From assembly GCA_038203955.1 (NCBI GenBank), contig JBBRDK010000013.1:1-55912 (forward strand): a stretch of DNA of 55,912 bases. Reading direction: 5' to 3'. Below are positions 9,362 to 16,172 of this stretch, piece after piece (position 1 is the stretch's first letter; every line of letters begins with the position of its first letter). The stretch comes from JALYUA01 sp038203955. GTDB taxonomy: Bacteria; Acidobacteriota; Thermoanaerobaculia; UBA5066; Gp7-AA6. The notes beneath the pieces are model-generated. The model was not told the DNA's origin. It saw only the letters and a list, made by a program, of their open reading frames with translations, and ran no database searches. The translations under genes and the position numbers were made by a program.

Positions 9362-9547
9362 TCAGGGTGAACGGACGATGAACCGATCAGGAGAAAATAA
9401 CGAGATGGCCGCACGCCCCGCGCCCCGGGCCTGCGCGGGGCGCGCTATCCGGGGACGGGAGTGCAGGAGTGCCGAAGCCAGGAGGGCCGCGAGAAGCAGC
9501 GCGAAGAGAGGGAAGCAACCGACGCAGCCGCAACCTTTCTCTTTCAT
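9362..9547 (-). CDS. Possible small membrane peptide (61 aa)
   Basis: An open frame starts KEKGCGCVGCFPLF and continues into one 17-residue hydrophobic helix, then a basic tail. Against it, the ribosome site is weak and a hairpin at 9420-9443 lies inside the frame. It may therefore be the 3' region of the receiver operon rather than a gene. The rest of the 9304-9604 gap shows nothing else. Confidence 0.3.
   Translation of the reverse strand: MKEKGCGCVGCFPLFALLLAALLASALLHSRPRIARPAQARGAGRAAISLFSPDRFIVRSP
9420..9443. terminator. GC-rich hairpin downstream of receiver genes
   Basis: GCGCCCCG and CGGGGCGC form an 8-bp stem with an 8-base loop. It could end transcription from the receiver genes. 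No T-run follows immediately, so the call is weak. Confidence 0.35.
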
Positions 9548-9604
9548 ACCGCGCCCACACCGGCGGCCGTGCAAGGTTCGGACCGGTCTCGCCGGGTCCG
9601 GGTG

Positions 9605-9997
9605 TCAGGCGGACGGGACGGGGTGCGGCCCCGCGAGGAGGGCCCGGATCGCCTCGACGAGCTCGTCTGGGCGTACCGGCTTTCTCAGGACCGCATCTGC
9701 GGTAAGGTCCTGCGTACGAGGCCGGTCCGCGGCGGAAAGGACGACGACCGGGATCTTCCGGAGAACCTCCGACCGTTTTCGGCGGTCCAGGTATTCCCAT
9801 CCGTTCATGCGAGGCATCATCAGGTCGAGAAGGATGAGGCGAGGCCTCCATCCGTCGTCTTCGATGAGGGCGAGCGCCTGCCAGGCGTCTTTCACGGAAT
9901 GACAGACGAATCCTGCGCTTTCCAGCGAGCGGCACAGGGCATCCCGAAGGTCTTGGTCGTCCTCGACGATCAGAACATCGGGTTCCGACTGGATCAT
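9605..9997 (-). CDS. Stand-alone response regulator receiver (130 aa)
   Basis: A single receiver domain fills the protein. The acidic pocket (E12, D13, D14), phospho-acceptor D58 in LLDLMMP, S88 and K106 in RKP are all present, so it should be phosphorylatable. There is no output domain, as in CheY/Spo0F-type shuttles. A GGAGG lies just before the ATG. It follows a second receiver-like gene by 31 bases on the same strand. It may link to the hybrid kinases at the left of the window, which is inference. Confidence 0.88.
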   Translation of the reverse strand: MIQSEPDVLIVEDDQDLRDALCRSLESAGFVCHSVKDAWQALALIEDDGWRPRLILLDLMMPRMNGWEYLDRRKRSEVLRKIPVVVLSAADRPRTQDLTADAVLRKPVRPDELVEAIRALLAGPHPVPSA

Positions 9998-10028
9998 CTC
10001 CCTCCCGGAAACTCGGAACCGCGCGAAG

Positions 10029-10370
10029 TCAGCGAAGGACGCTCTCCCGTTCCGCCCCTCGCGTCAGGGAATCGACCATCGCCTCCAGCCGTGGCCATCC
10101 GTCCGGGGCCGCAACTGTCTCCGGCCGGATGAGCAGAAGAGGCGGACAACGCGGCGTGCAATGAACGTTTTCGCGCACGAACTCGATCCACCCGGGGACG
10201 CAGGCCGGCGAGCTGTCGAGCAGGATGACGTGGGGAGCGAGGCCCTCCCGGATCAGGACGGCCGCCTGTCCGCCGTCGCGCGCCGACCAGGTTCGCATCC
10301 GGGTCCACAGCGCTTTTCGGACGGAGGAGGCGAAATCCGGGTCGTCACTGATCACGAGGAGGTTTGGCAT
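10029..10370 (-). CDS. Degenerate receiver-like protein (113 aa)
   Basis: The ATG at 10370 gives MPNLLVISDDPDF, a typical first strand with an acidic pair (D9, D10). The candidate phospho-acceptor is D52 in ILLDSSP. Past strand 4 the fold becomes atypical: no conserved Lys is found and the expected MP after the Asp is missing. It is co-directional with, and 31 bases upstream of, an intact receiver gene. It may be a protein-interaction receiver rather than a phosphorylated one. Confidence 0.72.
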   Translation of the reverse strand: MPNLLVISDDPDFASSVRKALWTRMRTWSARDGGQAAVLIREGLAPHVILLDSSPACVPGWIEFVRENVHCTPRCPPLLLIRPETVAAPDGWPRLEAMVDSLTRGAERESVLR

Positions 10371-10568
10371 TCCGGCCCTGCCTGCAATCCGTATTCCCAA
10401 ACCGGCGGCGCGGGCCGTAAAAATAACCGGACTGCGAGAAAGCGTGCGGGGTGGATCTCCGCCCTATTCGGCCTCCTGTCCCGCTCCGGTCGCGAATCCA
10501 TCTTTTCCGCCGCAGGATAGAGTATTCGCGTCAGGTTTCGTGGGGCGTCACCACAGGAGTCCAGTCCC

Positions 10569-11312
10569 ATGACCGACCCGTCCCATCGACAGAAAAACCA
10601 TCTGCTCTCGAGTCTGCCGGCGGAGGAACACGCTCGGCTGGTTCCTCTCCTGGAGAGCTTTCCTCTGCCGCAGCGAATGTCTCTCAACGAGCCCGGCGAG
10701 GAGGCGTCGCACGTCTACTTCCCTCTCACGGGAGTGGTCTCCCTCGTGACGCGGCTGACGGACGGGAGCGGCGTCGAAGCGGCGACCATCGGCAACGAGG
10801 GGATGGTGGGCCTCCCCGCCCTTCTGGAAAACGGCCTTGCCCCGATCGAAGCGGTCGTTCAGATCCCGGGCGACAGTCTCCGGATTCCGAGCCCGAGGTT
10901 CAGCGCCGAGCTCGCCAGGCTGCCGGCCCTTTCCGCGCTCCTCCTCGACTACACCCGCGTCCTCTTTCTCTTCGTCGCGCAGTCGACGGCCTGCAACCGC
11001 CGCCACGAGCTGACGGAGCGGTGCGCGCGGTGGCTCCTGACGTCCCATGACCGGACCGCCCGAGCGAAATTCGCTCTGACGCACGAGTCGCTCGGCGAGA
11101 TGCTCGGCGTGCGTCGAGCGTCCATCACCGTCGCCGCGGGAAAGCTCCGGGAGGAGGGCCTCATCGGCTACTCGCAGGGGTCGATCGAGATCATCGACCG
11201 CACGGCCCTCCAGGCTCGTTCGTGCGAGTGTTACCGGGTCGTCCGGGATCTGTTCGACCACCTCGCCCTCAAGGGGTTCGAGAGCCGGAAAACGTCCCGG
11301 TCCGCCTCCTGA
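10569..11312 (+). CDS. Crp/Fnr-family transcriptional regulator
   Basis: The 247-residue protein has an N-terminal cyclic-nucleotide-binding-like beta barrel (about 15-140) and a C-terminal winged helix (about 155-225, with LGEMLGVRRASITVA as the recognition helix). It lacks the N-terminal Cys cluster of FNR, and the cAMP-pocket signature is not obvious, so the ligand is unknown. AGGAG precedes the ATG at good spacing. It is divergent from the receiver pair, with which it shares a 198-base intergenic region that probably holds promoters for both. Confidence 0.88.
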   Translation: MTDPSHRQKNHLLSSLPAEEHARLVPLLESFPLPQRMSLNEPGEEASHVYFPLTGVVSLVTRLTDGSGVEAATIGNEGMVGLPALLENGLAPIEAVVQIPGDSLRIPSPRFSAELARLPALSALLLDYTRVLFLFVAQSTACNRRHELTERCARWLLTSHDRTARAKFALTHESLGEMLGVRRASITVAAGKLREEGLIGYSQGSIEIIDRTALQARSCECYRVVRDLFDHLALKGFESRKTSRSAS

Positions 11313-11412
11313 CCGGGGCCTTCTCCAGCCCGCCCGCCGGCGCGGGCGCAACGTCGGCGCGGGTCTTGCTGTCCCGCCTCCGCGAAGCGTTCCGCTCGGA
11401 TGGGAGGTCGCG

Positions 11413-11586
11413 ATGGACGGATTCGTCAAATGGCCGTGTCCGGAATGCGGAGTCCAGCGAGCGCGGCTCCCCGAGGATTTCGTCCTGCACTGCCCCACCT
11501 GCGACTTCACCCTCGAGCTCGCCCCGGACGTCGATCCGAGCGTCGAGACGCCCTCGAGTCCGAGCCAGGTTTCGACGCTGCAGTAA
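11413..11586 (+). CDS. Small zinc-ribbon protein (57 aa)
   Basis: The frame runs from ATG 11413 to TAA 11586, with GGGAGG 5 bases before the start. Two knuckles, CPEC and CPTC, are 19 residues apart and form a four-Cys ribbon; the tail is acidic and Ser-rich. It lies 100 bases after the Crp/Fnr gene, so cotranscription is possible. It is the second of two small ribbons within 3 kb. The function is unknown. Confidence 0.7.
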   Translation: MDGFVKWPCPECGVQRARLPEDFVLHCPTCDFTLELAPDVDPSVETPSSPSQVSTLQ

Positions 11587-12277
11587 GCGGGCGGCGTCAG
11601 AAGGGCGAGGTGTCGGCGAAGCTCTGGAGCGTTTCCCGCGGCCTTGTGCAGGGTACGACGCGCAGAGAGGCGCTCCGCCGCCGGCGAGGACGGCTCCCGG
11701 CGCCGCGACCACGGACAGCGTCGAAACGTCGGGCGGTCCAATCGGCGACCACGAGTCTCCCCGAGGCGGAACACGCGGCGAGAAGGGCGGCCGCCCCCAC
11801 GGGATCGCTTTCAGAATTCCGCCGCTACTTCTTCGGACCGTCGGCCTCGGGACCAGACAGGCACTCCTTCTTTACGTTCCAGAAACTCTCCGCGACCGGT
11901 CCGGACGATCTCTCCACGCTCGAGCCGCGTCCAGCGCGCCGGGACGAGGCCCCTGTTTCGGAAGGACCGCCCGCGAAGGTGTCGGCTCTACCGATCCCGC
12001 AGGATCCGGAACGCGGCCGCGGAGAGCCTCAGCATCAGATCGCCAGGCCGAAGGGTGACAGCGCAGGGACCGTTCCGAATTTCGTGAGCATCGCGGCGGC
12101 GATCATGCGCCGGATTTTCCGGCCCTCGTCCGGGCCGGGTCCGTGCTACCAAGACACTCGGTCGCGAGCGCTCCCGGCGCGCCGCTTCTCGCCATCGATC
12201 AGGTGAGCGGGGCAGCCCGGCCGTAGCGCGACGACCGGAGCAATGCTGGCGGCCTTCGGGCCGCGCCACTCAGCTGT
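11587..12277. other. 691-base stretch with no supported gene
   Basis: Open frames exist on both strands, but none combines a ribosome site, consistent third-position bias and a recognisable fold. The only clear structure is a GCGGCC-TTCG-GGCCGC tetraloop hairpin at 12249-12264. It could hold a decayed gene. Confidence 0.5.
12249..12264. terminator. UUCG-tetraloop hairpin
   Basis: GCGGCC-TTCG-GGCCGC is a perfect 6-bp stem with a UUCG loop, 13 bases past the stop of the minus-strand gene ending at 12278. No T-run is present. Confidence 0.4.
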
Positions 12278-12622
12278 TTACGCGGTCGTCTTCAACGAGC
12301 AGTTCGGACAGGCTTCCGAGTGGATTCCATGAGAGTGATCTTCCGGAGTGCCGACCGGACCGCCCGAGCACGGGAGCTCGCAGGGCATGGGGGAGTAATG
12401 AAACCCGAGCTTCTCCTGCCCCGATTTCAGCGGCACGTCGGAACGCCCGCAAACCGTGCAACGACCGGTATTGGCATCCGCCCGGCCGTAGGGGCCCGCG
12501 CCCGCTGCTTTCCCGCGGCCGGCGCTGATCTTCGCGACCTTGAGCCCCGGGATCGCCTTCTCGACAGGAACGGAAACCTGCGCGGGTGAGATCTTCTTCT
12601 TGGTTCCGGCGTTTGCTGGCAC
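12278..12622 (-). CDS. Cys/His-containing small protein (114 aa)
   Basis: The GTG at 12622 is preferred over a longer frame because AAAGGAGG sits just before it. The N-terminal 60 residues are basic and Gly/Ala-rich. The C-terminal half holds CTVC, CELPC, CPNC and a HSHGIH stretch, which suggests metal binding. No family is recognised. It lies in a stretch less GC-rich than its surroundings, with other poorly conserved genes. Confidence 0.5.
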   Translation of the reverse strand: MPANAGTKKKISPAQVSVPVEKAIPGLKVAKISAGRGKAAGAGPYGRADANTGRCTVCGRSDVPLKSGQEKLGFHYSPMPCELPCSGGPVGTPEDHSHGIHSEACPNCSLKTTA

Positions 12623-12754
12623 TCCGCCTCCTTTAGAAATCGACACCGAGGCGGGACGTCGAGGGACGTCTTCGGACCACTTCGGGGACGACACTCCAAC
12701 TTTGCTGGTGATTTCAAACCATTGTACGACAACGTACGGCTCGGTTCCTGCCTG

Positions 12755-12978
12755 CTACCGTACCGGGCGGCGCGACGGAGCCCAGGCCGAGGGCTTCCAG
12801 TCGGGAAGAGCCTTCCCCGCCTTCACGGGGTGGGAGCCCGGCGTCTCCCGGATCAGCACATAGATGTACTCGAGCGGCGCGTCGATCGTCTCGTGGACGA
12901 CGCGGGTGATTCGCGCGCCAGCGCCTGCTTCTGCTCTTCCGTCCGACCCTCGCGGATGTCGCACTGAATGACGGGCAT
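12755..12978 (-). pseudogene. 4-oxalocrotonate tautomerase-like gene, frameshifted
   Basis: From ATG 12978 (GAAGGAGG before it) the frame reads MPVIQCDIREGRTEEQKQ, a classic tautomerase start with catalytic Pro1. The continuation (ITRVVHETIDAPLEYIYVLI) lies in another frame ending at 12755. The switch is near 12912, where one base appears missing (GCGCGAATCACC would need GAGATCACC or similar). Joined, the two frames give a product of about 74 residues, close to the usual 60-70. It is either a genuine pseudogene or a single-base error in the sequence. Confidence 0.8.
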
Positions 12979-13086
12979 CGGTCCTCCTTCGTGGGGGCTA
13001 TCCAGCCTCAACGCGGGAGTATGAAGCACGGCAGGCATGACGACCTGCAGAGAGTGAACACGCCCGGGACCGGCAACGGCACTCGG

Positions 13087-13617
13087 TCACGGCGCACAGC
13101 TTCTCAAGAGATTTTGTCGGGTCTGTGTCTCCGCGAAAATCTCGGCGGCGGGTGCGTTCAAGCAATATCGGTAGTGAAAATCGTAACTGGAATTCCATCG
13201 ATTTCCCCCATATCCACATCTGTTGGCCGTATTGGCGGCGCTCTGCGCCGCCGCCAGAGTCCCGTAAATGTCACATCTCTTCTGCACCGCGGACGCCGAT
13301 GGAGCGGTCGCCGGGGGAGCCAGATTCACTTGAGGCTGCCCTTGTCCTATTCCGTCGCCCTTCGACGCCGCGTAGACCGTCGTGTTTTGCTCGCACCAGT
13401 TAATGGCGCCCTGCAATCGATTCCGATAAGCGGGATCATTTCGAACCGCGGCGGGGTTGCGGAGGAGATAAGCGAACAGATACTGGCCGGCTCGCACGCA
13501 CCGCCTCTGCAGCCACGCTTCGTTGCCGATCCGGATCAGCTCGTCATCGGAATATTGTTGCGCGGAGATCGGGGAGGCGACGTCCCCGACCACAAGGAGT
13601 ATGCCCGCTGCAAACAC
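13087..13617 (-). CDS. Secreted protein of unknown function (176 aa)
   Basis: It is read from GTG 13617 with a short signal peptide (MFAAGILLVVGDVASPISA). The mature part begins with a helical segment (SDDELIRIGNEAWLQRRC), and the C-terminal half contains several Cys (WCEQ, RCDIYG, RCGYGG, YCLN) that could form disulfides in the periplasm. It follows the three-helix membrane gene by 9 bases, so the pair is probably one operon. No family is recognised. The base composition is less GC-rich than the neighbouring housekeeping genes. Confidence 0.65.
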   Translation of the reverse strand: MFAAGILLVVGDVASPISAQQYSDDELIRIGNEAWLQRRCVRAGQYLFAYLLRNPAAVRNDPAYRNRLQGAINWCEQNTTVYAASKGDGIGQGQPQVNLAPPATAPSASAVQKRCDIYGTLAAAQSAANTANRCGYGGNRWNSSYDFHYRYCLNAPAAEIFAETQTRQNLLRSCAP

Positions 13618-13626
13618 CCTTCGGTT

Positions 13627-14268
13627 TCATTTGCCCGCCTCTCTGGTTGTCGTGAGGGAAGGTGCCGCAGTCCCCGCGGCGGGGGGCAGCAAATCACCTT
13701 GTGGCTGAACTCTCGGTCCCAGGTACACCGGAACGTCCTTCGTCTCAATCGGATGCTGAACGATGATCGTTGTCATCATGAGCACCACGCCGAGAACGGC
13801 GAGAGTGATTCCCGGGGACGCCGTCTTGAGAGAAACGGCGGCGCTTTCCATGTGACCCTCCAGCGACGTGGCGGACATCCTGAGTCTTCCGAGGATGAAG
13901 GTCGCGCCGACCAAGGCCAGCGTCATTCCGGTGACGAAGCCGAGGTAATTCGTCCAGACGCGCGCCATAAGAAAAATATTTGCCTGGTGATAGCGAAGAG
14001 CTACGACGTGCGATTCGAGAAGAATGCTCGCCGTATTGAGCTCCGTGATTCCGCGGGCGGCCGGCGCCGCGGGAACCAAAACTGAATTCGGCAGGACCGG
14101 GGCTCTTTCAATCCTGGAATGGAGATAAGCGAGCTGAATGAAGCTGGCGGCCAGGAAAAAGATGGTGAGACCGCCCAACATTCGAACCATGAAGGGCAGA
14201 GTTTTGTTTTGCCACCGGCGCTCAGCGCTGGCGGCACTTTCCGCGAGATCCCTTCCAGACACTGACAC
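13627..14268 (-). CDS. Three-helix membrane protein of unknown function (213 aa)
   Basis: It is read from GTG 14268 with GGGAG upstream. Hydrophobic helices are near residues 30-49, 108-126 and 150-170. A soluble segment of about 55 residues lies between helices 1 and 2, and a Pro/Ala-rich tail follows helix 3. No enzymatic motif is seen. It pairs with the downstream secreted Cys-containing protein, suggesting an envelope function shared by the two. It could be an acquired module, given its lower GC. Confidence 0.65.
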   Translation of the reverse strand: MSVSGRDLAESAASAERRWQNKTLPFMVRMLGGLTIFFLAASFIQLAYLHSRIERAPVLPNSVLVPAAPAARGITELNTASILLESHVVALRYHQANIFLMARVWTNYLGFVTGMTLALVGATFILGRLRMSATSLEGHMESAAVSLKTASPGITLAVLGVVLMMTTIIVQHPIETKDVPVYLGPRVQPQGDLLPPAAGTAAPSLTTTREAGK

Positions 14269-14453
14269 GATCGATTCTCCCGGTCGAATTCCCGAAACTC
14301 TATCCCAACGGAGTGGACGTTTTCCGCGCGCGTGCCGTGGTTGCTCAAGAATTGGACGACGCCAGCCACCGATGCATCGAGCCGCCGAACGATTCCCGGC
14401 CGGCCGGGTTTCGGACCTCCGACAGGGAAATTGGGAAAATCGCGAAGGTGGGG

Positions 14454-14529
14454 TGGTGAGCCGTGTAGGACTCGAACCTACAACCTAGAGATTAAGAGTC
14501 TCTTGCTCTACCAATTGAGCTAACGGCCC
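14454..14529 (-). tRNA. tRNA-Lys (anticodon CTT)
   Basis: The minus strand gives a full cloverleaf. The acceptor GGGCCGT pairs with ACGGCTC (one G-U). A D-arm (AGCTCAATTGGTAGAGCA) is present. The anticodon stem AGAGA/TCTCT has loop CTCTTAA with CTT at positions 34-36, and the T-loop is GTTCGAGTC. The discriminator is A and CCA is encoded. Confidence 0.97.
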
Positions 14530-14605
14530 ACGGAGCGCGGAGGATATGCGATCGGGACCGCCCAGGCAACCCACAACTCGAGAACTCAGGACGGAAGACT
14601 GAGCC

Positions 14606-14815
14606 TCATCCCCCGCCGACGAATTCCACGACCTCGAGGACGTCGCCCGCGGCGAGCGGAGTCGACGCGTACGACGCCTTCGGGACGATCTCCCGGTTGC
14701 GCTCGACCGCCACGCGCGGAGTCTGGATCTCGAGTCTCTCGAGCACGGAGGCGACGGACGCGCCCTCCGGCAGGTCCAGTTCCTCTCCATTGACCCGCAC
14801 CCGGACCGCGCTCAA
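14606..14815 (-). CDS. thiS: ThiS sulfur-carrier protein
   Basis: The 69-residue ubiquitin-like fold starts at TTG 14815, with GGAGGAAG upstream and the TTG overlapping the previous stop as TTGA. The middle has the ThiS-type VAVERNREIVP segment, and the C-terminus ends VEFVGGG, the diglycine tail that is adenylated and thiocarboxylated for thiazole formation. No thiG, thiF or thiH lies nearby, so partners must be elsewhere. MoaD is an alternative, but the length and tail fit ThiS better. Confidence 0.85.
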   Translation of the reverse strand: MSAVRVRVNGEELDLPEGASVASVLERLEIQTPRVAVERNREIVPKASYASTPLAAGDVLEVVEFVGGG

Positions 14816-15510
14816 TTCTTCCTCCGCACGGGGAACTTGAACTCGGTGCTGCCGATAGGCGAGCTCACGCGGATGACCGCCGCGGCCGCGCCGTCCCCCA
14901 AGGCGGGCACGGCAACCGAGATCGGGCACATCCCGTCCGACGCCGTCTTTCCCTGGAACACGACCGCGGGCTTCGAGACGGTCGAGAGGATCCGGATCTG
15001 CACCGCGGCGCCCGCGACCGGCTGCTTGGAAAGAGACGACACGGCCTTCATCCGGAGGGCCGTCTCCTTGCCCGAGATGAACTCGGGCACCGGGGAAAAC
15101 GAGCAGTCGATCTGGTCATGGGCGAGCTCGGAGGCGAGGTAGTCGAGAATCACCTGGTCGAGAGTCCGGTCCCCGGGCGCGTTGTGGTCCGATTCCTCCG
15201 ACTCGCCGGGCGCATCCTCGTCGTCGGATGCGGCCTCGGGACTCTTGAGCGCGCCGTTCGGGCCGTCGAAGCGGCCTCGCTGGATCGCGGCGATCATCGT
15301 CCGGTGCTGCTGCTCCATCAGCTCCTGCACCGCCTTGTCGTCCCGCCCGCCCTGCACGACGTCGGCGTAGGAAGTCTTGCGCGTCGCGAGAATCTGCCCC
15401 CCGACGTAGATGAGCGATTCGATGTGCGGGGACGTGTCGCCCTTGTCTTCCGTCTGGATGTGGAAGACGCGGTTGTTGTGCTTGACGTCCGTGTTGTAGC
15501 CGGTGATCAC
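14812..15510 (-). CDS. Conserved protein with Ig-like C-terminus (232 aa)
   Basis: The N-terminus (ITGYNTDVKHNNRVFHIQT) looks like a conserved small domain, followed by an acidic Ser/Glu/Asp-rich linker (about 90-125). The C-terminal 100 residues alternate strands (KPVAGAAVQIRIL-like) and resemble carboxypeptidase-regulatory/Ig-like beta domains. There is no signal peptide. The GTG start at 15510 has no ribosome site, but TACAAT lies 8 bases upstream, suggesting a leaderless message. Its stop overlaps the thiS start, so the two are translationally coupled. The function is unknown. Confidence 0.75.
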   Translation of the reverse strand: MITGYNTDVKHNNRVFHIQTEDKGDTSPHIESLIYVGGQILATRKTSYADVVQGGRDDKAVQELMEQQHRTMIAAIQRGRFDGPNGALKSPEAASDDEDAPGESEESDHNAPGDRTLDQVILDYLASELAHDQIDCSFSPVPEFISGKETALRMKAVSSLSKQPVAGAAVQIRILSTVSKPAVVFQGKTASDGMCPISVAVPALGDGAAAAVIRVSSPIGSTEFKFPVRRKN

Positions 15511-15518
15511 GCGGCGGG

Positions 15519-15524
15519 ATTGTA
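15519..15524 (-). promoter_or_regulatory. Candidate -10 box, leaderless arrangement
   Basis: TACAAT on the minus strand is 8 bases before the GTG at 15510. Transcription would start at or next to the initiation codon. No clear -35 is seen. Confidence 0.45.
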
Positions 15525-15587
15525 ACGTGGGCTCCGCGACCGTCCGGATTCAGACGAGCTCGAACGCCGCCGTGAAGTGGCGCAAAA

Positions 15588-16172
15588 CTACGCCGGCGGC
15601 GGCGTGGCGGCCGGCGTCACCTTCTTCGGATCCTGCCGCCGGAAAACGAGCCGTGTCCTGTGGCCGCCATCCTTCTGGACGGTCATGGTCTCGCGCACCC
15701 AGACCTGCCGGTCGTCGGACAGCCGCCAGACGCTCCGCTGGACGGCCGCCCGCGGGTTCCCGTCCGTGCCGGCGACCACTTCGAGCCAGAGGGACTTCGC
15801 GTCGTTGCCCCACTTCGCGGTCAGGGTTCCCCGCTCCTTGCCGAGCGCCTTCTCATACGCGCGCCCGTCGACGACGACCTCTTCCGCCAGGACCCGCGCC
15901 CGCGTGTCTCCGAGAGGCTGAATCCAGAGACGGTCTCCAGACTGGGTGACTTGAAGGACCGCGTTTTCCATCCTCTGCGAGCCGAGCGAGCTGCTCCTGG
16001 AATCGAGCTCCCAGATCCCGGTGAAGTCCGTCTGGCTTCCGTGGGCTCCGGGTCGCGCCGGACGAGAAGAGCGCCTCTTCGCCGGCTCGTCAGGCGCGGC
16101 GGGGACGGGCGCCGCGAGCAGCAGCAGGACCGCGAACGCGGGCGCCGCCGCCGCGCGCCTCCACCGGATCAC
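15588..16172 (-). CDS. Secreted lipocalin-like protein of unknown function (194 aa)
   Basis: A clear signal peptide (AFAVLLLLAAPVPAAPDE) precedes a basic Ser/Arg linker. The rest is strand-rich (GIWELDSRSS, VLQVTQSGDRLWI, VWVRETMTV), suggesting a small beta-barrel seen in many predicted periplasmic proteins that open with a GxW motif. The GTG start overlaps the uvrA stop as GTGA, so translation is coupled to uvrA although a functional link is not evident. The last 15 residues are Pro/Ala-rich. Confidence 0.75.
   Translation of the reverse strand: MIRWRRAAAAPAFAVLLLLAAPVPAAPDEPAKRRSSRPARPGAHGSQTDFTGIWELDSRSSSLGSQRMENAVLQVTQSGDRLWIQPLGDTRARVLAEEVVVDGRAYEKALGKERGTLTAKWGNDAKSLWLEVVAGTDGNPRAAVQRSVWRLSDDRQVWVRETMTVQKDGGHRTRLVFRRQDPKKVTPAATPPPA

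Noticed and set aside
11988..12269. Minus-strand frame of 93 codons
   Set aside because: No ribosome site, Arg-rich, no domain and no consistent third-position bias.
14138..14523. Short frames reading SRVGLEPTT and similar across the tRNA
   Set aside because: This peptide is a well-known artefact of translating the antisense of a tRNA gene.
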